NCBI GenBank assembly: GCA_037355855.1
Contig: CM074766.1
Coordinates: 992,001-1,056,000, forward strand
Source of the DNA: Pseudo-nitzschia pungens
Taxonomy: Eukaryota > Bacillariophyta > Bacillariophyceae > Bacillariales > Bacillariaceae
Length of the DNA stretch: 64,000 bases
Direction: 5' to 3'
Below, piece by piece: positions 11,375 to 22,172 of the stretch. The position numbers were made by a program, and so were the translations under genes. The first letter of the stretch is position 1; each line of letters begins with the position of its first letter. A model generated the notes under the pieces. That model saw only the letters and a program-made list of their open reading frames with translations. It did no database searches and was not told the origin of the DNA.

Positions 11375-11903
11375 TCACTTTCCCGATCGGTCCCCGAATC
11401 CCAGCCCCGCGTCCAGGTACGACTGTCCCGACAGGGTGACAAAGCCCTTGTCTTGCATCGCCTTGAGCTTGGGTCGAAAGGCCAGGAACTCGTCCGAGGA
11501 CCGGTGGACTTGCAGGTACGCGTGGTCCTTGTCCCGGTACCGCTCCAGAATGAGAACCCGGAGGGGATCCTTGTCGGAGAGGAGCACCTCGTAGGCCAGG
11601 GTGGTGGGCTCGTGCGCCTCGACGTACCGCGCGTAGGGTCCGAAGGATGTTAGGAACTCGTCCTTGTGCTCGACCGTGTCAAAGATCGCCTCGACCAGGA
11701 GCGAAAAGACCGGGGGGTTCGGATTGGATGCCATGGCGGAGGATCGCGGGGACACGGCCGACGCCCGGTGCGAGACGAACGCAAAAGCGACGAGCGCCAG
11801 AGAGACGCAGCACCAAAAGAGATTGGTCCGGGTCAGGGAGCCGAAAGCCCTTGGTTCGGGATCGTGCGGTTCGGGGCGGCGGCGGTCGTCCGACGAGGGC
11901 CAT
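11375..11903 (-). CDS. ABM-fold monooxygenase-like protein, membrane-anchored or secreted
   Basis: The C-terminal 100 residues (FSLLVEAIFDTVEHKDEF to FRPKLKAMQDKG) look like an antibiotic-biosynthesis-monooxygenase domain, a dimeric alpha-beta barrel seen in YgiN-type quinol monooxygenases and heme-degrading relatives; LILERYRDKDHAYLQVHRSS matches its conserved ERW-x-D-x2-AY-x3-H pattern. The frame also carries an N-terminal hydrophobic stretch (NLFWCCVSLALVAFAFV, then SHRASA) that looks like a signal peptide or anchor, but no ATG precedes it in that frame. An ATG at 11903 lies in the neighbouring frame; skipping one G-C pair of the GGGG run at 11873-11876 joins it smoothly, giving 175 residues. 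If not, translation would start at the internal ATG at 11734 without the hydrophobic segment. The substrate cannot be predicted. Confidence 0.65.
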
Positions 11904-13112
11904 GAACCGAAACCACGCACGGCGGGTGGAGTAGTATCAACTTCTGCGGGATCGATGGATCGATCGAATCATCATCCAAAAGAAAGTGAGACACGGGATT
12001 CCATTGACGCAAGGCGAGGGGGGGAAGCGACGCGATCGAGGTGGCCCGCCGTCCGAGCCCGTTTCGTTGTTTCGTTTCGTTTCGTTTCGTTAGACGAGAC
12101 CAAGTCTCTCGGTACATGTTGGAACAAAATCTGTCTTTCACAGGGCCTGTGAAGCCCCACTCAGACGAAAGATGGTATGATGATTGTTTTCTCGTCACTG
12201 AGCACAAGTTTGTCTTTCCGTGAAACGAATGAATGAATCGATTCGGGTCGGGACTCGAGCGCACCGAGGCCATTTGTGTGCGTACGGTATGGAGTGGGCC
12301 AATTATCATATATTTCATATCTAGAGACTCACCTTTGAACCAACGGAGCTGTGTGAAGGGTGCAAGGTCCTACACGATGAGCTTGGCTACATGTGTTGTG
12401 AGACTGTTTTCATGGCGTCATTTCGGAACGAAAAATCCTCGAGATGACGAAATGGATAACGTGCTTGGTGAATGGGTTCCGACCACTAAGTGGGAACTGG
12501 CGAGGTAGTATGCACCGCGATGGCTTTCAGGATGGGGCGGCGGTAAGGTTACGTGCGGGTATCAGTAAGCCTCTAGTACTTGTACTAGTAACTTACTTCG
12601 GACAACACCCACTCGAGTGTCAACGAGTGGGTGATCAGTGATCATGGGTTACCGGCACGGTAAATCTTGGGAAAGATCGTTCGTGGTCCTCATGAATTGA
12701 CTCATTCCGACGGTAGATGGTCGGACGAATACGGAAGCAAATGCTCTTAGGATCGAAGAAGTCTATTAGAATTTTGGCACAGACGAGTCGAGCGAGTCCA
12801 ATAATACTCAATGGGAAGTCTGATTCATTCTCAGTCAATCCATCATCCATCTAGATGATTGTTGATATTATTACTATCATTCATTTCATCCCATTATTTC
12901 TCACCCATGCTGCGGTGTGGATTACATGTATGTGGCTTCTATGGGTTTGTGCAGAAAGAAGTGGTAAAAGTAGCGTTCTTTATTGGTTTGTGCTATATTG
13001 TATTTTTAGTTTCTAGTATTCGTCCCCGTCTATGGTATGTATGTATTGTTGCTGCTCTATGGTGCGCTGCTGCTGGTGGTGGTGGTTGACTGGCGCGGTG
13101 GTGGATACCTCC
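11904..13112. other. 1.2-kb intergenic region
   Basis: No supported gene. It contains a TTTCG pentamer run at about 12063-12090, a word block at 12544-12600 (GTAAGGTTACGTG, CTAGTACTTGTACTAGTAAC), and an inverted repeat CCCACTCGAGTG / CGAGTGGGTGATCA around 12608-12640. The right half near 13020-13090 is T/G-rich. Confidence 0.45.
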
Positions 13113-13937
13113 TCACGCCGCCATCATGGTGCGTTTTTCGTCCCGGCAAGCCCATCGGCTCGGCTCGCATTCCAGGGCAAGGCTCCGGGGAGCCGCCGTC
13201 TCTCGTTCTCGTTGGTGATTGTGGGGGTGCGTCTGTTGCTGCTCTTGGGCTTCCGGCCAGTGGGTCCGAACAAAGTCTTCCCACACCGCCTCCGTCCGGA
13301 TGGACTCGTCGTGGTTGTATCGGTTGGACACATCGTCGTGGTCGTGGTTGTGGTCGTGGTTGTCGTTCGGGGGAGTCCGGGCGTACACCGGCGATCGGCC
13401 AAAGGCGTCAAACTCCGGCACGGATACCCCGGTGCCGTTCCAGAGGCAGACCGGGCGGTTAAGACCCAGGATGGACGATGATTTTGATTTTGACGTCGAA
13501 GATGTCGATGTCGATGTCGATGTCGATGCCGACGCGGAATTGGAATTGGAATCCAGCAGCAAGTCTTCCAGAGTGAGAAGGGTCCTGCCGCAGGAAGCTC
13601 CCGCCAGCCCCGTGTCGGGCTGGAGGGGCCACGAGACGACGAATCCGCACACGGAATGCTCCCGAACCAAATCGGAGAGCGCCCGGCGCGACGCCTCGGG
13701 GAGTCGGCGCCGGCCCCTGGGCAGCGAGCACCGGTAGTGCGGGGTCGTTGGCGACGATTTCGATTTCGACAAAGACACGGAAGGGTGGTGGGAGACGACC
13801 ACCCCGATGCGGTCGGCGTGGACGTTGAGGGTGGCAATGGCGCCGCCCGTCGATTTTCTCCAGTCCAGAGCGCTCGCGACGCGGGAGGGGGTGGTCAGGG
13901 CTCGGTACAATTGTTTGGAGCAGGATCTTCCGGCCAT
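13113..13937 (-). CDS. YqgF/RuvX-like RNase H-fold protein (putative)
   Basis: ATG at 13937 gives 274 residues. Three parts resemble the YqgF/RuvX (Holliday-junction resolvase-like) fold: ALDWRKSTGGAIATLNVHADRIGVVVSHHP near residue 20 (the strand carrying the first Asp, then RIGVVVS), CGFVVSWPLQPDTGLAGASCGR (in place of VVGLPLxxdGsxgxxa), and RPVCLWNGTGVSVPEFDAFGRSP (in place of PVxLxDERxTT). The catalytic acidic set is not complete: the last motif lacks the Asp-Glu-Arg, so nuclease activity is doubtful. Bacterial YqgF processes rRNA ends. The basic start (MAGRSCSKQLYRALTTPSR) could be a mitochondrial presequence. A Ser/Thr/Lys low-complexity insert and an Asp/His repeat (DNHDHNHDHDD) interrupt the fold. 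Assignment rests on pattern recognition only. Confidence 0.6.
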   Translation of the reverse strand: MAGRSCSKQLYRALTTPSRVASALDWRKSTGGAIATLNVHADRIGVVVSHHPSVSLSKSKSSPTTPHYRCSLPRGRRRLPEASRRALSDLVREHSVCGFVVSWPLQPDTGLAGASCGRTLLTLEDLLLDSNSNSASASTSTSTSTSSTSKSKSSSILGLNRPVCLWNGTGVSVPEFDAFGRSPVYARTPPNDNHDHNHDHDDVSNRYNHDESIRTEAVWEDFVRTHWPEAQEQQQTHPHNHQRERETAAPRSLALECEPSRWACRDEKRTMMAA

Positions 13938-15714
13938 GATTATTGTATTGTACACCGTGTCGGGCAGTGATGGATTATTTATACGATTGATGGATTGATG
14001 GATTGTTTGTGTGTTTGTTTGTTTGTTCTTTGGAAAGCTTCGGTTTGTGAGACGAGCAAACGTGCGCCAAAAAATTCGATTTTTGTTTTCGTCGACGCAG
14101 ACACCGAATGCTTTTTGGCACGTCGAACTTGGCGAACAACAAAAAAGTACGAGCACTATTTTATTAGGAAAAAAATAGCTCAGGTCGTGTGCGCAACTGA
14201 CATATTGAGATTATTGATGCACATCAATCCACAACATCGTATGTGATGTCGTCCTTCTTCTCCGAACGGTTAGGGAACAATTAATCGTGCCGGGCGCCAT
14301 GGCGTACTACGTTTTTCGCCTCGGAGTTTCGAACGAGCATGCCCGAAACAATATCCTTGTCGAAACTATCATCCGATGTCATAGTAAACCTTACGTCCAG
14401 GTATCGTATCGTAAGACCAGTTGTCACAACGGTTGTCAAATCAAAATACCGGTAACCTTACATACCGTAACGTACGGTAAGGCCTTACGAGTAATTAAAA
14501 TTTTCGGAGACAGGAATTCATCCATCTGTAGAGCAGCCATCTAAAAACAGAAAAAGCAAAAGAACATTGACACAAGGGTCATTCTAATCGGGGCGGAGTC
14601 GCACTGGATTGCGAAAGAATCAGCCGAACAGAATTTTCGAATCATTCTTTTCTACGGAATACGAAGCAGATCATAAGCTTCTGTTGATTGAGATAATTCG
14701 CATCGATTTTGATCTTGTTTTGTTGATTGATGCATGATTCGCATGATGTGAATGATGTGCATGATGTGAATGATGTGACTGTAATGCAAGATTCACTCAG
14801 AATCATCCAAATTCACGTGCTCTTCATTACGGTACGGTACATGCCTGACTGACAACTTACGGGTACAAGTATGTTCTTTTTGTTGAGACACAACCAGAAC
14901 ACCCTAGTCGCCCACTGGACTGTCAACCCATCCGCCGCGAGGTTGCTGCTCGTGCTCTACTTCCGTGTCTCAGCTCTGTTTTCCCTCATCTCGGTGAGTT
15001 CCACCAAGCACCCACCGGGTGTCACCAAAAAGAATTTAGGCTGTTTTGCATCCAATCAATCGACAGAAATCAAGCAGGAGCAGTTTGATAGGCACCGCTT
15101 CCACCACCAAGATAGAAAAAAGACATATGAGGAAACTAATGCACTGTACACGTTCTATTTTTTTCACTGATTGTTACAACTTCTATTTCCTAACTGTTAT
15201 AGGTTGAGTGAGGGGAGGCCAATCCAAACAATTCATTCATCCGGATGTATCCAACAACGAATCCGAACCATTGGTCTTTTCCAACCACTGCTAGAATTGT
15301 TTGCTTGCTGTTTTGAAAGGTTTTGCGCCGTGCCTATCCCACAGAATACAGTTACCAGGAAACCAGTCCATATCCTGTGGGTCTCGTGCTTTGGGTTCCT
15401 CGGTACTAGCTGCGATCGGATACAAGGGTAAACCCAAGCTCCGCAGAGTCTATCATGCATTGCATGGTATGCTGTAGTTCATTCGCAGCATCCTCCGTGC
15501 TTGCCGTTACGCGTGGACAGAAGATTTAACTTCTTAGGAAAAAATGGATGCACTCGTTTGCTTTCCAAAGGATGCTGCCTGCCTACCGGAATAACAGCGC
15601 AACGAGAAAATCCCTCGCTGTGCAGGTGTTGCCGATCAATTCAGTATCAATGCCATACTAGTGTTTGGGAACGGAACGCGACACAACAGAATCTCATGGC
15701 GTCCGTGGTATAGT
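13938..15714. other. 1.8-kb intergenic region
   Basis: No supported gene. Features seen: a TTTG/TTGT run near 14005-14030; a dense patch of palindromic words at 14385-14500 (AAACCTTACG, ATACCGGTAACCTTACATACCG, TAAGGCCTTACG); a short repeat of CATGATGTGAATGATGTG at about 14737-14780; GTACGGTACATG at 14832. Frames up to 99 codons show no family resemblance. Confidence 0.45.
14737..14780. repeat. GATGTG-AAT/CAT short tandem repeat
   Basis: Alternating GATGTGAAT and GATGTGCAT units (about five) in an intergenic setting. Confidence 0.7.
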
Positions 15715-17613
15715 TCACAGCCTCTGAGATTCGAGCGACTGCACGATTTCTCGTACTTCTCTGGGATACACCGGAAGCCTTTGCCGCTGATTTGGTGCGG
15801 TTTCGAAACCGCGGTCCTCGCCATCTTCTTCGTCGTCATCGGCCACCAACCGCACCTCGATCGGGGCACCATTGCAGAGCAGCCCCGGTGTGGGAGTGCT
15901 CTTGAGGAAAATACGGTCCGAAGGTTCCAGGTCTCCCTCCAGGTCTTCCGTCACGGTCTCCGGAACCACCGGTACCGGCCCGGTGTAGCAAAAGGTTCCC
16001 GGCGTCGATACCAGTCGGGGTAGAATGCGCTTGCGGTCGGAAGACTCTCGGTACCGGTCCTCGGGAAGGTAGACACCCCCGTTCCGGGTGGCGTCGCTCA
16101 GCACGTCCAGCGCGAATTCGGCGCACGATTGGCCGACGCACCTGCGGAAGGAATCGTGGCACTGCACGATCGAGACCATGGAGGCGGAAGACTCCCCGTT
16201 GGTAGCAGAATACTCTGTCGTGGTGACCACATCGACCCGCATGGCGTGTGTTTCTCCGCACTCCCCGTTGGGTTCCTCGTCGTCGTAGTAGTCTTCTTCG
16301 TTCTGGGTCTTTGTAACAGACGACCATTTTTGCATCGCCCAGTCGGTGGCGAGCACCAGGGGCTCGGAAAAGTCCGCCAGAAACAGGGAGAACCTGGGGG
16401 ATCGCCACCATTTGCGCGGCACCAGGTCCACCAAGAGGCCGAGCATGTCGTTCCAGATCTCCGGCGCCGTCCCCATGGCCGAGGAGGAGGACCCCTCGAT
16501 GTTCAGCGACGACGCGACGGTGGCGGCCTCCGGAAAGGGCCACGCAAAGACCTTTTGGGTTCCAACGCGACGTCTGGCCCTGGCGTTTTCGCGCTTCCAG
16601 CGGGAATTGTCATCCGCATCGGCATTGAAATTGTTGCTGCGACTCTCCACGGTGGCGTCGTCGAGAAAAAAGTCGACCGTTCCGAGGAGGCGTCCCGACA
16701 GGTCATCGAACCGCGTGCGCTTTCCTTGTTCGTGCGCAATAATGGGATCCCCGAACCCGAGGTTAGTAATGTAAAGATTGATCGTTCCCGATCCCCCGAG
16801 GCCCTTGGTGAAGTAGTTGAATCTCACGTCCCGGACCTTGGTGCTGGTCGACGTCGACGTCGACGTCGACGACGATTCGTCTCGCTCGTCCGACAGTTGT
16901 GACGCCCCCGCTCCCTCCGCCGCTTCCAGGGCCAGCAGGTTGGACAACCCTGGAAAGGCCCCGGCCGCCAGCACGGCCGTGGTGCCCGCGGCCACAGCCT
17001 TGCTATGGCGCTCTTTCGAGGCATCCAGAAAGTCGAGGGGATCCGACACGTCCACATACACCGGGATCTTCCAGTCGATGCAGGCGTCCAGGACCGTCGG
17101 TGATCGGTCAGCGTACGGGCCGGCCGTGTGGATCACGCAGGTGGTATCCGAAGACTTTTCCGTCAAGATCGCGTCCAGCGCCCCTGGCTCCCAGATGTCG
17201 GGAACGCAACGGTACGAGATGCTCGGCGTTGTTGGGGAGGACGACTGCGAATCCAACGACTCTGGGGTCTTTCCGGCGGAATGCGACCACTCCACGAGCT
17301 GCTGGATATCTCGCCGGGCGTCCTCGAAGCATTTTTCGGAGGGCTTGCGTCCCACCAACACGATTTCGCTCTGTGCTGCCGATGATGTCGATGACAACCG
17401 GTACGACAAGTGGGCAGCGACGACCGTTCCGATTTTCCCCGTTCCGCCGAGAATCACGAATCGAGCCGGGGGAGGCGCGTTGTTGGTGGGGAGCGTCAGC
17501 GCCGTCGCCGCTTGGGAGCACGCTGCACAACCGAAAATCAAGAGGGCCCAGACCGTACTCCTGGGGGGCCGAAAGCGCCGCTGCATCCCTTCGGCGGATG
17601 GTGTCGGAGTCAT
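15715..17613 (-). CDS. Saccharopine dehydrogenase-like NAD(P)-binding oxidoreductase, signal-peptide bearing
   Basis: ATG at 17613 gives 632 residues. A hydrophobic segment near residue 20-38 (TVWALLIFGCAACSQAATA) looks like a signal peptide, so entry into the ER or plastid is likely; the residue after the predicted cleavage (LTLP) is not the classic Phe of diatom plastid precursors. A Rossmann motif FVILGGTGKIGTVVA follows near residue 52, then VIHTAGPYADRSP, IPVYVDVSDPLDFLD and GAFPGLSNLLALEAA, all found in the saccharopine-dehydrogenase NADP-binding superfamily; plant chloroplast homologues with this layout exist, of unknown substrate. Low-complexity Ser/Thr stretches (TSTSTSTSTK, encoded by TCGACG repeats near 16840-16875) and an acidic segment are inserted. 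True saccharopine dehydrogenase activity is not implied. Confidence 0.8.
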   Translation of the reverse strand: MTPTPSAEGMQRRFRPPRSTVWALLIFGCAACSQAATALTLPTNNAPPPARFVILGGTGKIGTVVAAHLSYRLSSTSSAAQSEIVLVGRKPSEKCFEDARRDIQQLVEWSHSAGKTPESLDSQSSSPTTPSISYRCVPDIWEPGALDAILTEKSSDTTCVIHTAGPYADRSPTVLDACIDWKIPVYVDVSDPLDFLDASKERHSKAVAAGTTAVLAAGAFPGLSNLLALEAAEGAGASQLSDERDESSSTSTSTSTSTKVRDVRFNYFTKGLGGSGTINLYITNLGFGDPIIAHEQGKRTRFDDLSGRLLGTVDFFLDDATVESRSNNFNADADDNSRWKRENARARRRVGTQKVFAWPFPEAATVASSLNIEGSSSSAMGTAPEIWNDMLGLLVDLVPRKWWRSPRFSLFLADFSEPLVLATDWAMQKWSSVTKTQNEEDYYDDEEPNGECGETHAMRVDVVTTTEYSATNGESSASMVSIVQCHDSFRRCVGQSCAEFALDVLSDATRNGGVYLPEDRYRESSDRKRILPRLVSTPGTFCYTGPVPVVPETVTEDLEGDLEPSDRIFLKSTPTPGLLCNGAPIEVRLVADDDEEDGEDRGFETAPNQRQRLPVYPREVREIVQSLESQRL

Positions 17614-19175
17614 GGAAAAGTCTGAAGAAGTAGTTTCTCGTTGAGTAATAATTCTTGGCAATGCCTTCTTCTGTCAAAAGCGGGAGCCGTGATCTAAACA
17701 GAATATCCGATGACACGACGCGTCCGATCGCAACAATGACAAGTTGTAAGCTGGGATGTTGCCAACGCCAGAGATGAAAAAGTGGTAGAGACAAGAGGTG
17801 ACGGTGACGATGACGGTGACGATCCAAAAATTGACTTTTTGATGAAAGAAAGAAAAGATTTTGGTTTCATGGCTCCAATGTACTGGTACGTACGTACATA
17901 CGTACGTCATAGGACATAGGTACGGCTGCAGCTTAAAAGGAAGGATGAGTAACTTCCACATATCTTATATATATCTTGCACATAGATAATAAAGATACAG
18001 TGGTAGATTTGGGGTATAAGTTTCTTCCATACGTCAGTACAGTACGTACGTAGAAAAGTACGAAGTAAAAAAACGTCTCGTACGGTATGTGAATCCACGG
18101 ACGACGGATGTGCGTTTAGATACCGATCGAGATCGTTTTTGAGATTTTTTATGGAACGATGATGGATGATGGAACGAGGATGGAGGATGGAAGATTGACT
18201 GTCTCGCCTCTTGCTCGGTTCTACACCGACTCCAATGGTATCAATCCATCGCATTCCAATCTAGCGGATACAATACCGGTAGACACGCAGCACAGCTCTA
18301 AGAGTCTTCCCCTGACCGGTTGGTTCCAAATCCGATTGGCGGGGTTTGGGGATCGGAGATGAAGTACTAGTTTCGGGGCGCCTGTTCGCTACACAGTTGC
18401 TGCCAAAAAATTGCCGATAGACGGGTTGGATTGTCATCGCGATTGTATTGTAGTGCATTGTATTATATTTGGAACAGAGTGGAATCACAGTCGGACCAAC
18501 GAGTACAGTCCTTCGAAATTCGATGCCGTCATCAACAAAGAAAGCTTGCAAGTCTCCCTCCCCAACGGCAACTGGAACAGTCAAAAACCACAGAATGAGC
18601 GAAGCTGTCATGGGACGCAAACGCAAGACAACGGGCCCGAGCATCAATGGAGCCCATCGTCAACAAATTCAGCACGAGTATGGTGACGCCCTTGACAAAA
18701 GACGAAACTCCCAATACCCCGGCTCAGTCCGTGCGTTTGGTGCAGTATCGGCGACGACCGCGGACGGAGACCGGATCGTGACTGTAACGAGGTGCTGTAT
18801 CCGAATGCAATGCAAACAGCATTAGAAGAGGAGGTTGACAATAACATTCGACTCAGAAACGAGAGGTAGAGTTGACGGCAGTATTCCTACGGCAGAATGT
18901 GGTAGCATTGGAACTTAATACTTCGGACCCCTCATTTGGGTGTTGATGGTGCAGTTTGATTGATTCGAATCAATCATTCTTTTCCGGGACACGCTGCTGC
19001 GTCGATATGTACTGCGCATAAATATGAACGTGGATTAGAAGACAGCACTTCATTTCAAAGTGTAAGATGGGGAAACAAATGGGATTTTATACTTATGGGA
19101 TGTTGCTGTATCGCGCTCGGAACGGTGTCGCCGTGGAAGCAGGAACTGGATCAGATTCGACGCGACTCGACTAAC
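17614..19175. other. 1.6-kb intergenic region
   Basis: No supported gene. CGTACGTACATACGTACG occurs at about 17886-17905 and CAGTACGTACGTAG at 18040, close to the 5' side of the oxidoreductase gene. Repeats of GATGGATGATGGA occur near 18155-18195. Short frames (up to 128 codons) are not supported. Confidence 0.45.
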
Positions 19176-19529
19176 TCATTTCTCCTCGAAGAGCGCTTTC
19201 CACTCGGCGTCTCCCCAGTTCCATGGCGGTTCTCCGACACTTCCATACCGCTGGGCATGCCCGCCGCGATCGGTCGCACCAAAGGTCGCGTCGTCCCAGA
19301 CGAAACGGATTCCTTCGCTGGTGGTGGCAACCACCTTTTTGTACCGGCAGAAATCGAGGCCTCCCCGACCGGAGAGCACCTCGTTCAGGGACCACGGTTG
19401 GGAGAGCTCGACCGTCACCACTACGATCCGATCGTTCCAGTGCTTGCCAGGAATGCCCGTTTCGGACGTGACGATGGCGCGCAGTCCCGTCGTCGCGCCA
19501 TTCCGCGTGAGATCCACCGTGAGAGTCAT
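19176..19529 (-). CDS. Small protein of unknown function
   Basis: ATG at 19529 gives 117 residues; a longer start at 19586 does not use ATG on the same scale of context. Composition is normal for a folded protein (VTVELSQPWSLNEVLSG, RYKKVVATTSEGIRFVWDD, PPWNWGDAEWKALFEEK), Trp-rich, with no signal peptide, membrane segment or repeat. I do not recognise a family. The isolated position and higher GC than its flanks support a real gene, but no homologue is known to me. Confidence 0.45.
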   Translation of the reverse strand: MTLTVDLTRNGATTGLRAIVTSETGIPGKHWNDRIVVVTVELSQPWSLNEVLSGRGGLDFCRYKKVVATTSEGIRFVWDDATFGATDRGGHAQRYGSVGEPPWNWGDAEWKALFEEK

Positions 19530-20162
19530 GAGGGGGAAAGGAAGGAAGGGAGAACGGAACGTACAATCTATCAAATCCGCAAGCAACCGAGCTATAAATT
19601 CACAAAAATCTGAACCCCTTTGGGAATTGGAACGGTCGGCAAACTTTGCACCCTAGAGAGATGGAGTGGCACGTGTCGCGTATGGGATGTAACGCTTCGT
19701 GCAAGGGGTACCGAAACAAGTGGTTGCGACACCATTCTAACGACAGAGAGACCTACTCATGAAAACTTGAAACCCCGCTGGTGCGAGTAAGCCCATCAGC
19801 GCTACGCGAAGATTCGGCTCTTGTTTTGCGAACCTCGCATCGTTTCATGACAAACAAGACGAAACTATCGCGTGGAGTACTCGTACCTCCTCTGATGTCC
19901 CATTCTCCATCGCTGAATGTCATTCTAGAATGTACCTTACTTCGAATATTGAATGGGAAATAAAGCTCGAGTGGATCCTGTCATATGAATAAATCTTTTA
20001 CGGCGCAGCAATTGTTCTTCAGTTGGCTCAATGTCGATGGATTCTTTGTTCCATTGTTCCCATTCCATTGAATTCGGGAACACAGCACACAAGGCTGCGT
20101 CTCGATCTCCACACTGCGGTGTGTCGAAGAGTGTTAACACACAAAACTGGTATAGTATCACG
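19530..20162. other. Intergenic between divergent genes
   Basis: Separates the small minus-strand gene from the plus-strand 669-codon gene; should contain two promoters. Nothing specific recognised. Confidence 0.4.
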
Positions 20163-22172
20163 ATGGCCACCCGAGATATCGGCAACAATAATAGGGATGG
20201 ATATGCGATTGAGGAAGAGAAGTACAGCCATGTAACGATGACCGAAAGAGAAAATGTAGATGCATCTTCGTCCGAAGAAGACCATTCAGAGCTCGAAGAT
20301 TCGCCTCGAACCGACATGGAAACTGCAGCAATCAACAACTCGTTGGTTGCTGCAGCTTTCATGCCAGGTAGAGGTGATCCACCCCCTCCTCGTTTCCATG
20401 TCGAAGCCACAAACCCAGATGGATCTTCATTGGTGGGTCCGAATGGATTCGAGAGGGGGGAAGAAGGCGGGCGATATACAGAAGGGGCCTGCTTGGAAGC
20501 CTCCTTGGAGGTAGACTATCCAGAACTGCAAGATTCGCCTCGCGATGGCATGGAAGCTACAGCACGAAACCATTCGTTAGCTGCTGCAGCTCCCATGTCG
20601 GATCGAGGTGATTCACCCCCTCCACGTATTGAGGTCGGGGCCACAACTCAACATGGATCTCTGTCAGATGCCCCAAATGGGTACGAGAGGGGAACAGATA
20701 TAGAAGTAGCCTCGATGGATGTATATCGAGAGATCGAAGATTCGGCTCCCGATGGCATGGAAGTTGCAGCACGCAACGATTCGTTGATTGCTGCAGCTCC
20801 CATGCCGGAACTAGCTGAACTCGAGGACGCGCCGTATCGTCCTGACCTTCAAGTTGGAACTGCTAGCCATGATAGTTTGGCGTTGGTGGCTCCGACTGAA
20901 AGGCTAGAAATGAACGATCTTTCCAGGGCGCGTTCAGCTTCCAGGGAGGAGGGACACCTTCTTGATAATCCTAACTGCCCCCCTTTTGTCCTTGGTGCTA
21001 CTCAAGAAGAACCCTCCATTCGAGATGAGGATTGGAACGAACTCTCCCAACAACTGCTTTCCCTTGATCGCGATGTCTCGCAAACTGCTCTAAGCTGGAT
21101 AGGAATTGGAGACTGGCTTCGGAGCAGGGGGGTGCCAGACGAGTTTGTAGAAGATCTCGAACAGTTCGTAGACGAAAACCTATCTCTCGGTGACGGGAAC
21201 GTATTATCAAACGTTGCCGGCTGCATATTGCATTTCTTTGATGAAAAGCATGGCGTGTTGCCCAAAGGCTGCGAAATTTTGTACGGAGTATGCGAGAGGT
21301 ATTGTTCCTCTCATGCGAAGGTAACATCCAAACCCAACTTGCCGAGGAAGTCGGGGGAATCGAAACCGACGCGAGAAGAGAAAGTTCCAAAGAGGCCCAG
21401 AAGAGGTCTCTACAAGTGCGGTTTTTGCGGGAAGCCAAAAGTTACGTACCGAAATGGAGTTAAGATTCCACACGGCACGTGTCCACAAGACAAGGAGCTT
21501 GACCCATACCCAGGGGATGAAGTTAGAAACTTCGAAGGTATCAAGACCCTGACTCCGACGAAGGAACGTTTGCGAGACGAAAACAAAGGGGTTGGCGACT
21601 TCAACCAGAGCGATGAAGCAGACGAGGATCGAAAGCCCGCTGCTGTCGTCCGCGCTAGTGAGCAACGATTTCCTCGTCGTGAGTCTTCGGAACACTTGGA
21701 GCGTCCAAGGGACCGAGTTCTGCCATTTAGCACAGAACTCCTATCGGAATCGAGAGCGAACTCCGATCCCGGATTCATTATGGAGTTTGATAGTACTACG
21801 AACTCAGAACAGCAGCAGCAGCGAAGACGAAGACGAAGGCAGGTAAGTATGCAATGCTTGTATCGGAAGTATCCTTTTCCCCGGACCATTTGTGTCATTG
21901 CATTTCTGGCAGTGGTAGCTGCGATATGGATTTTGGCAATTAATTGTTCTTTCGATATAGTGTTCCATACACTTATTGTTTCACGCAATCGCAATCCCTT
22001 CCTCTCACGCCACCCACGTCATTTTGCGAAGGTGCGTGGTTCTGCGATATCCAGAAACGACCATGATAGCAACGGCGACGGCGACGACGGCAACAACGAT
22101 AATGCAAGAGAGGACGACAACGGCGACGAAGACGACGATATCTATAAGGATGTTAGACGACATTCGGTCTGA
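20163..22172 (+). CDS. Unknown repeat protein with CCHC-like finger and C-terminal membrane segment
   Basis: Start chosen at ATG 20163 (669 residues); the frame is open upstream to an ATG at 20037. Residues about 40-250 contain three tandem units of roughly 70 residues sharing ED-S-P-x-DGME-x-AARN-x-SL-x-AAAPM and RGDSPPPR, separated by acidic linkers. A central region (DWNELSQQLLSLDRD, SWIGIGDWLRSRGVPDEFVEDLEQFVDENL) looks folded and helical. Then a basic segment leads into KCGFCGKPKVTYRNGVKIPHGTC, a Cys-x2-Cys...His-x3-Cys arrangement able to bind zinc. A run of Arg precedes one hydrophobic segment (TICVIAFLAVVAAIWILAI, about nt 21889-21945), and the end is Asp/Asn-rich. It may be a type II or tail-region membrane protein. 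I know no homologue; function unknown. Confidence 0.6.
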   Translation: MATRDIGNNNRDGYAIEEEKYSHVTMTERENVDASSSEEDHSELEDSPRTDMETAAINNSLVAAAFMPGRGDPPPPRFHVEATNPDGSSLVGPNGFERGEEGGRYTEGACLEASLEVDYPELQDSPRDGMEATARNHSLAAAAPMSDRGDSPPPRIEVGATTQHGSLSDAPNGYERGTDIEVASMDVYREIEDSAPDGMEVAARNDSLIAAAPMPELAELEDAPYRPDLQVGTASHDSLALVAPTERLEMNDLSRARSASREEGHLLDNPNCPPFVLGATQEEPSIRDEDWNELSQQLLSLDRDVSQTALSWIGIGDWLRSRGVPDEFVEDLEQFVDENLSLGDGNVLSNVAGCILHFFDEKHGVLPKGCEILYGVCERYCSSHAKVTSKPNLPRKSGESKPTREEKVPKRPRRGLYKCGFCGKPKVTYRNGVKIPHGTCPQDKELDPYPGDEVRNFEGIKTLTPTKERLRDENKGVGDFNQSDEADEDRKPAAVVRASEQRFPRRESSEHLERPRDRVLPFSTELLSESRANSDPGFIMEFDSTTNSEQQQQRRRRRRQVSMQCLYRKYPFPRTICVIAFLAVVAAIWILAINCSFDIVFHTLIVSRNRNPFLSRHPRHFAKVRGSAISRNDHDSNGDGDDGNNDNAREDDNGDEDDDIYKDVRRHSV

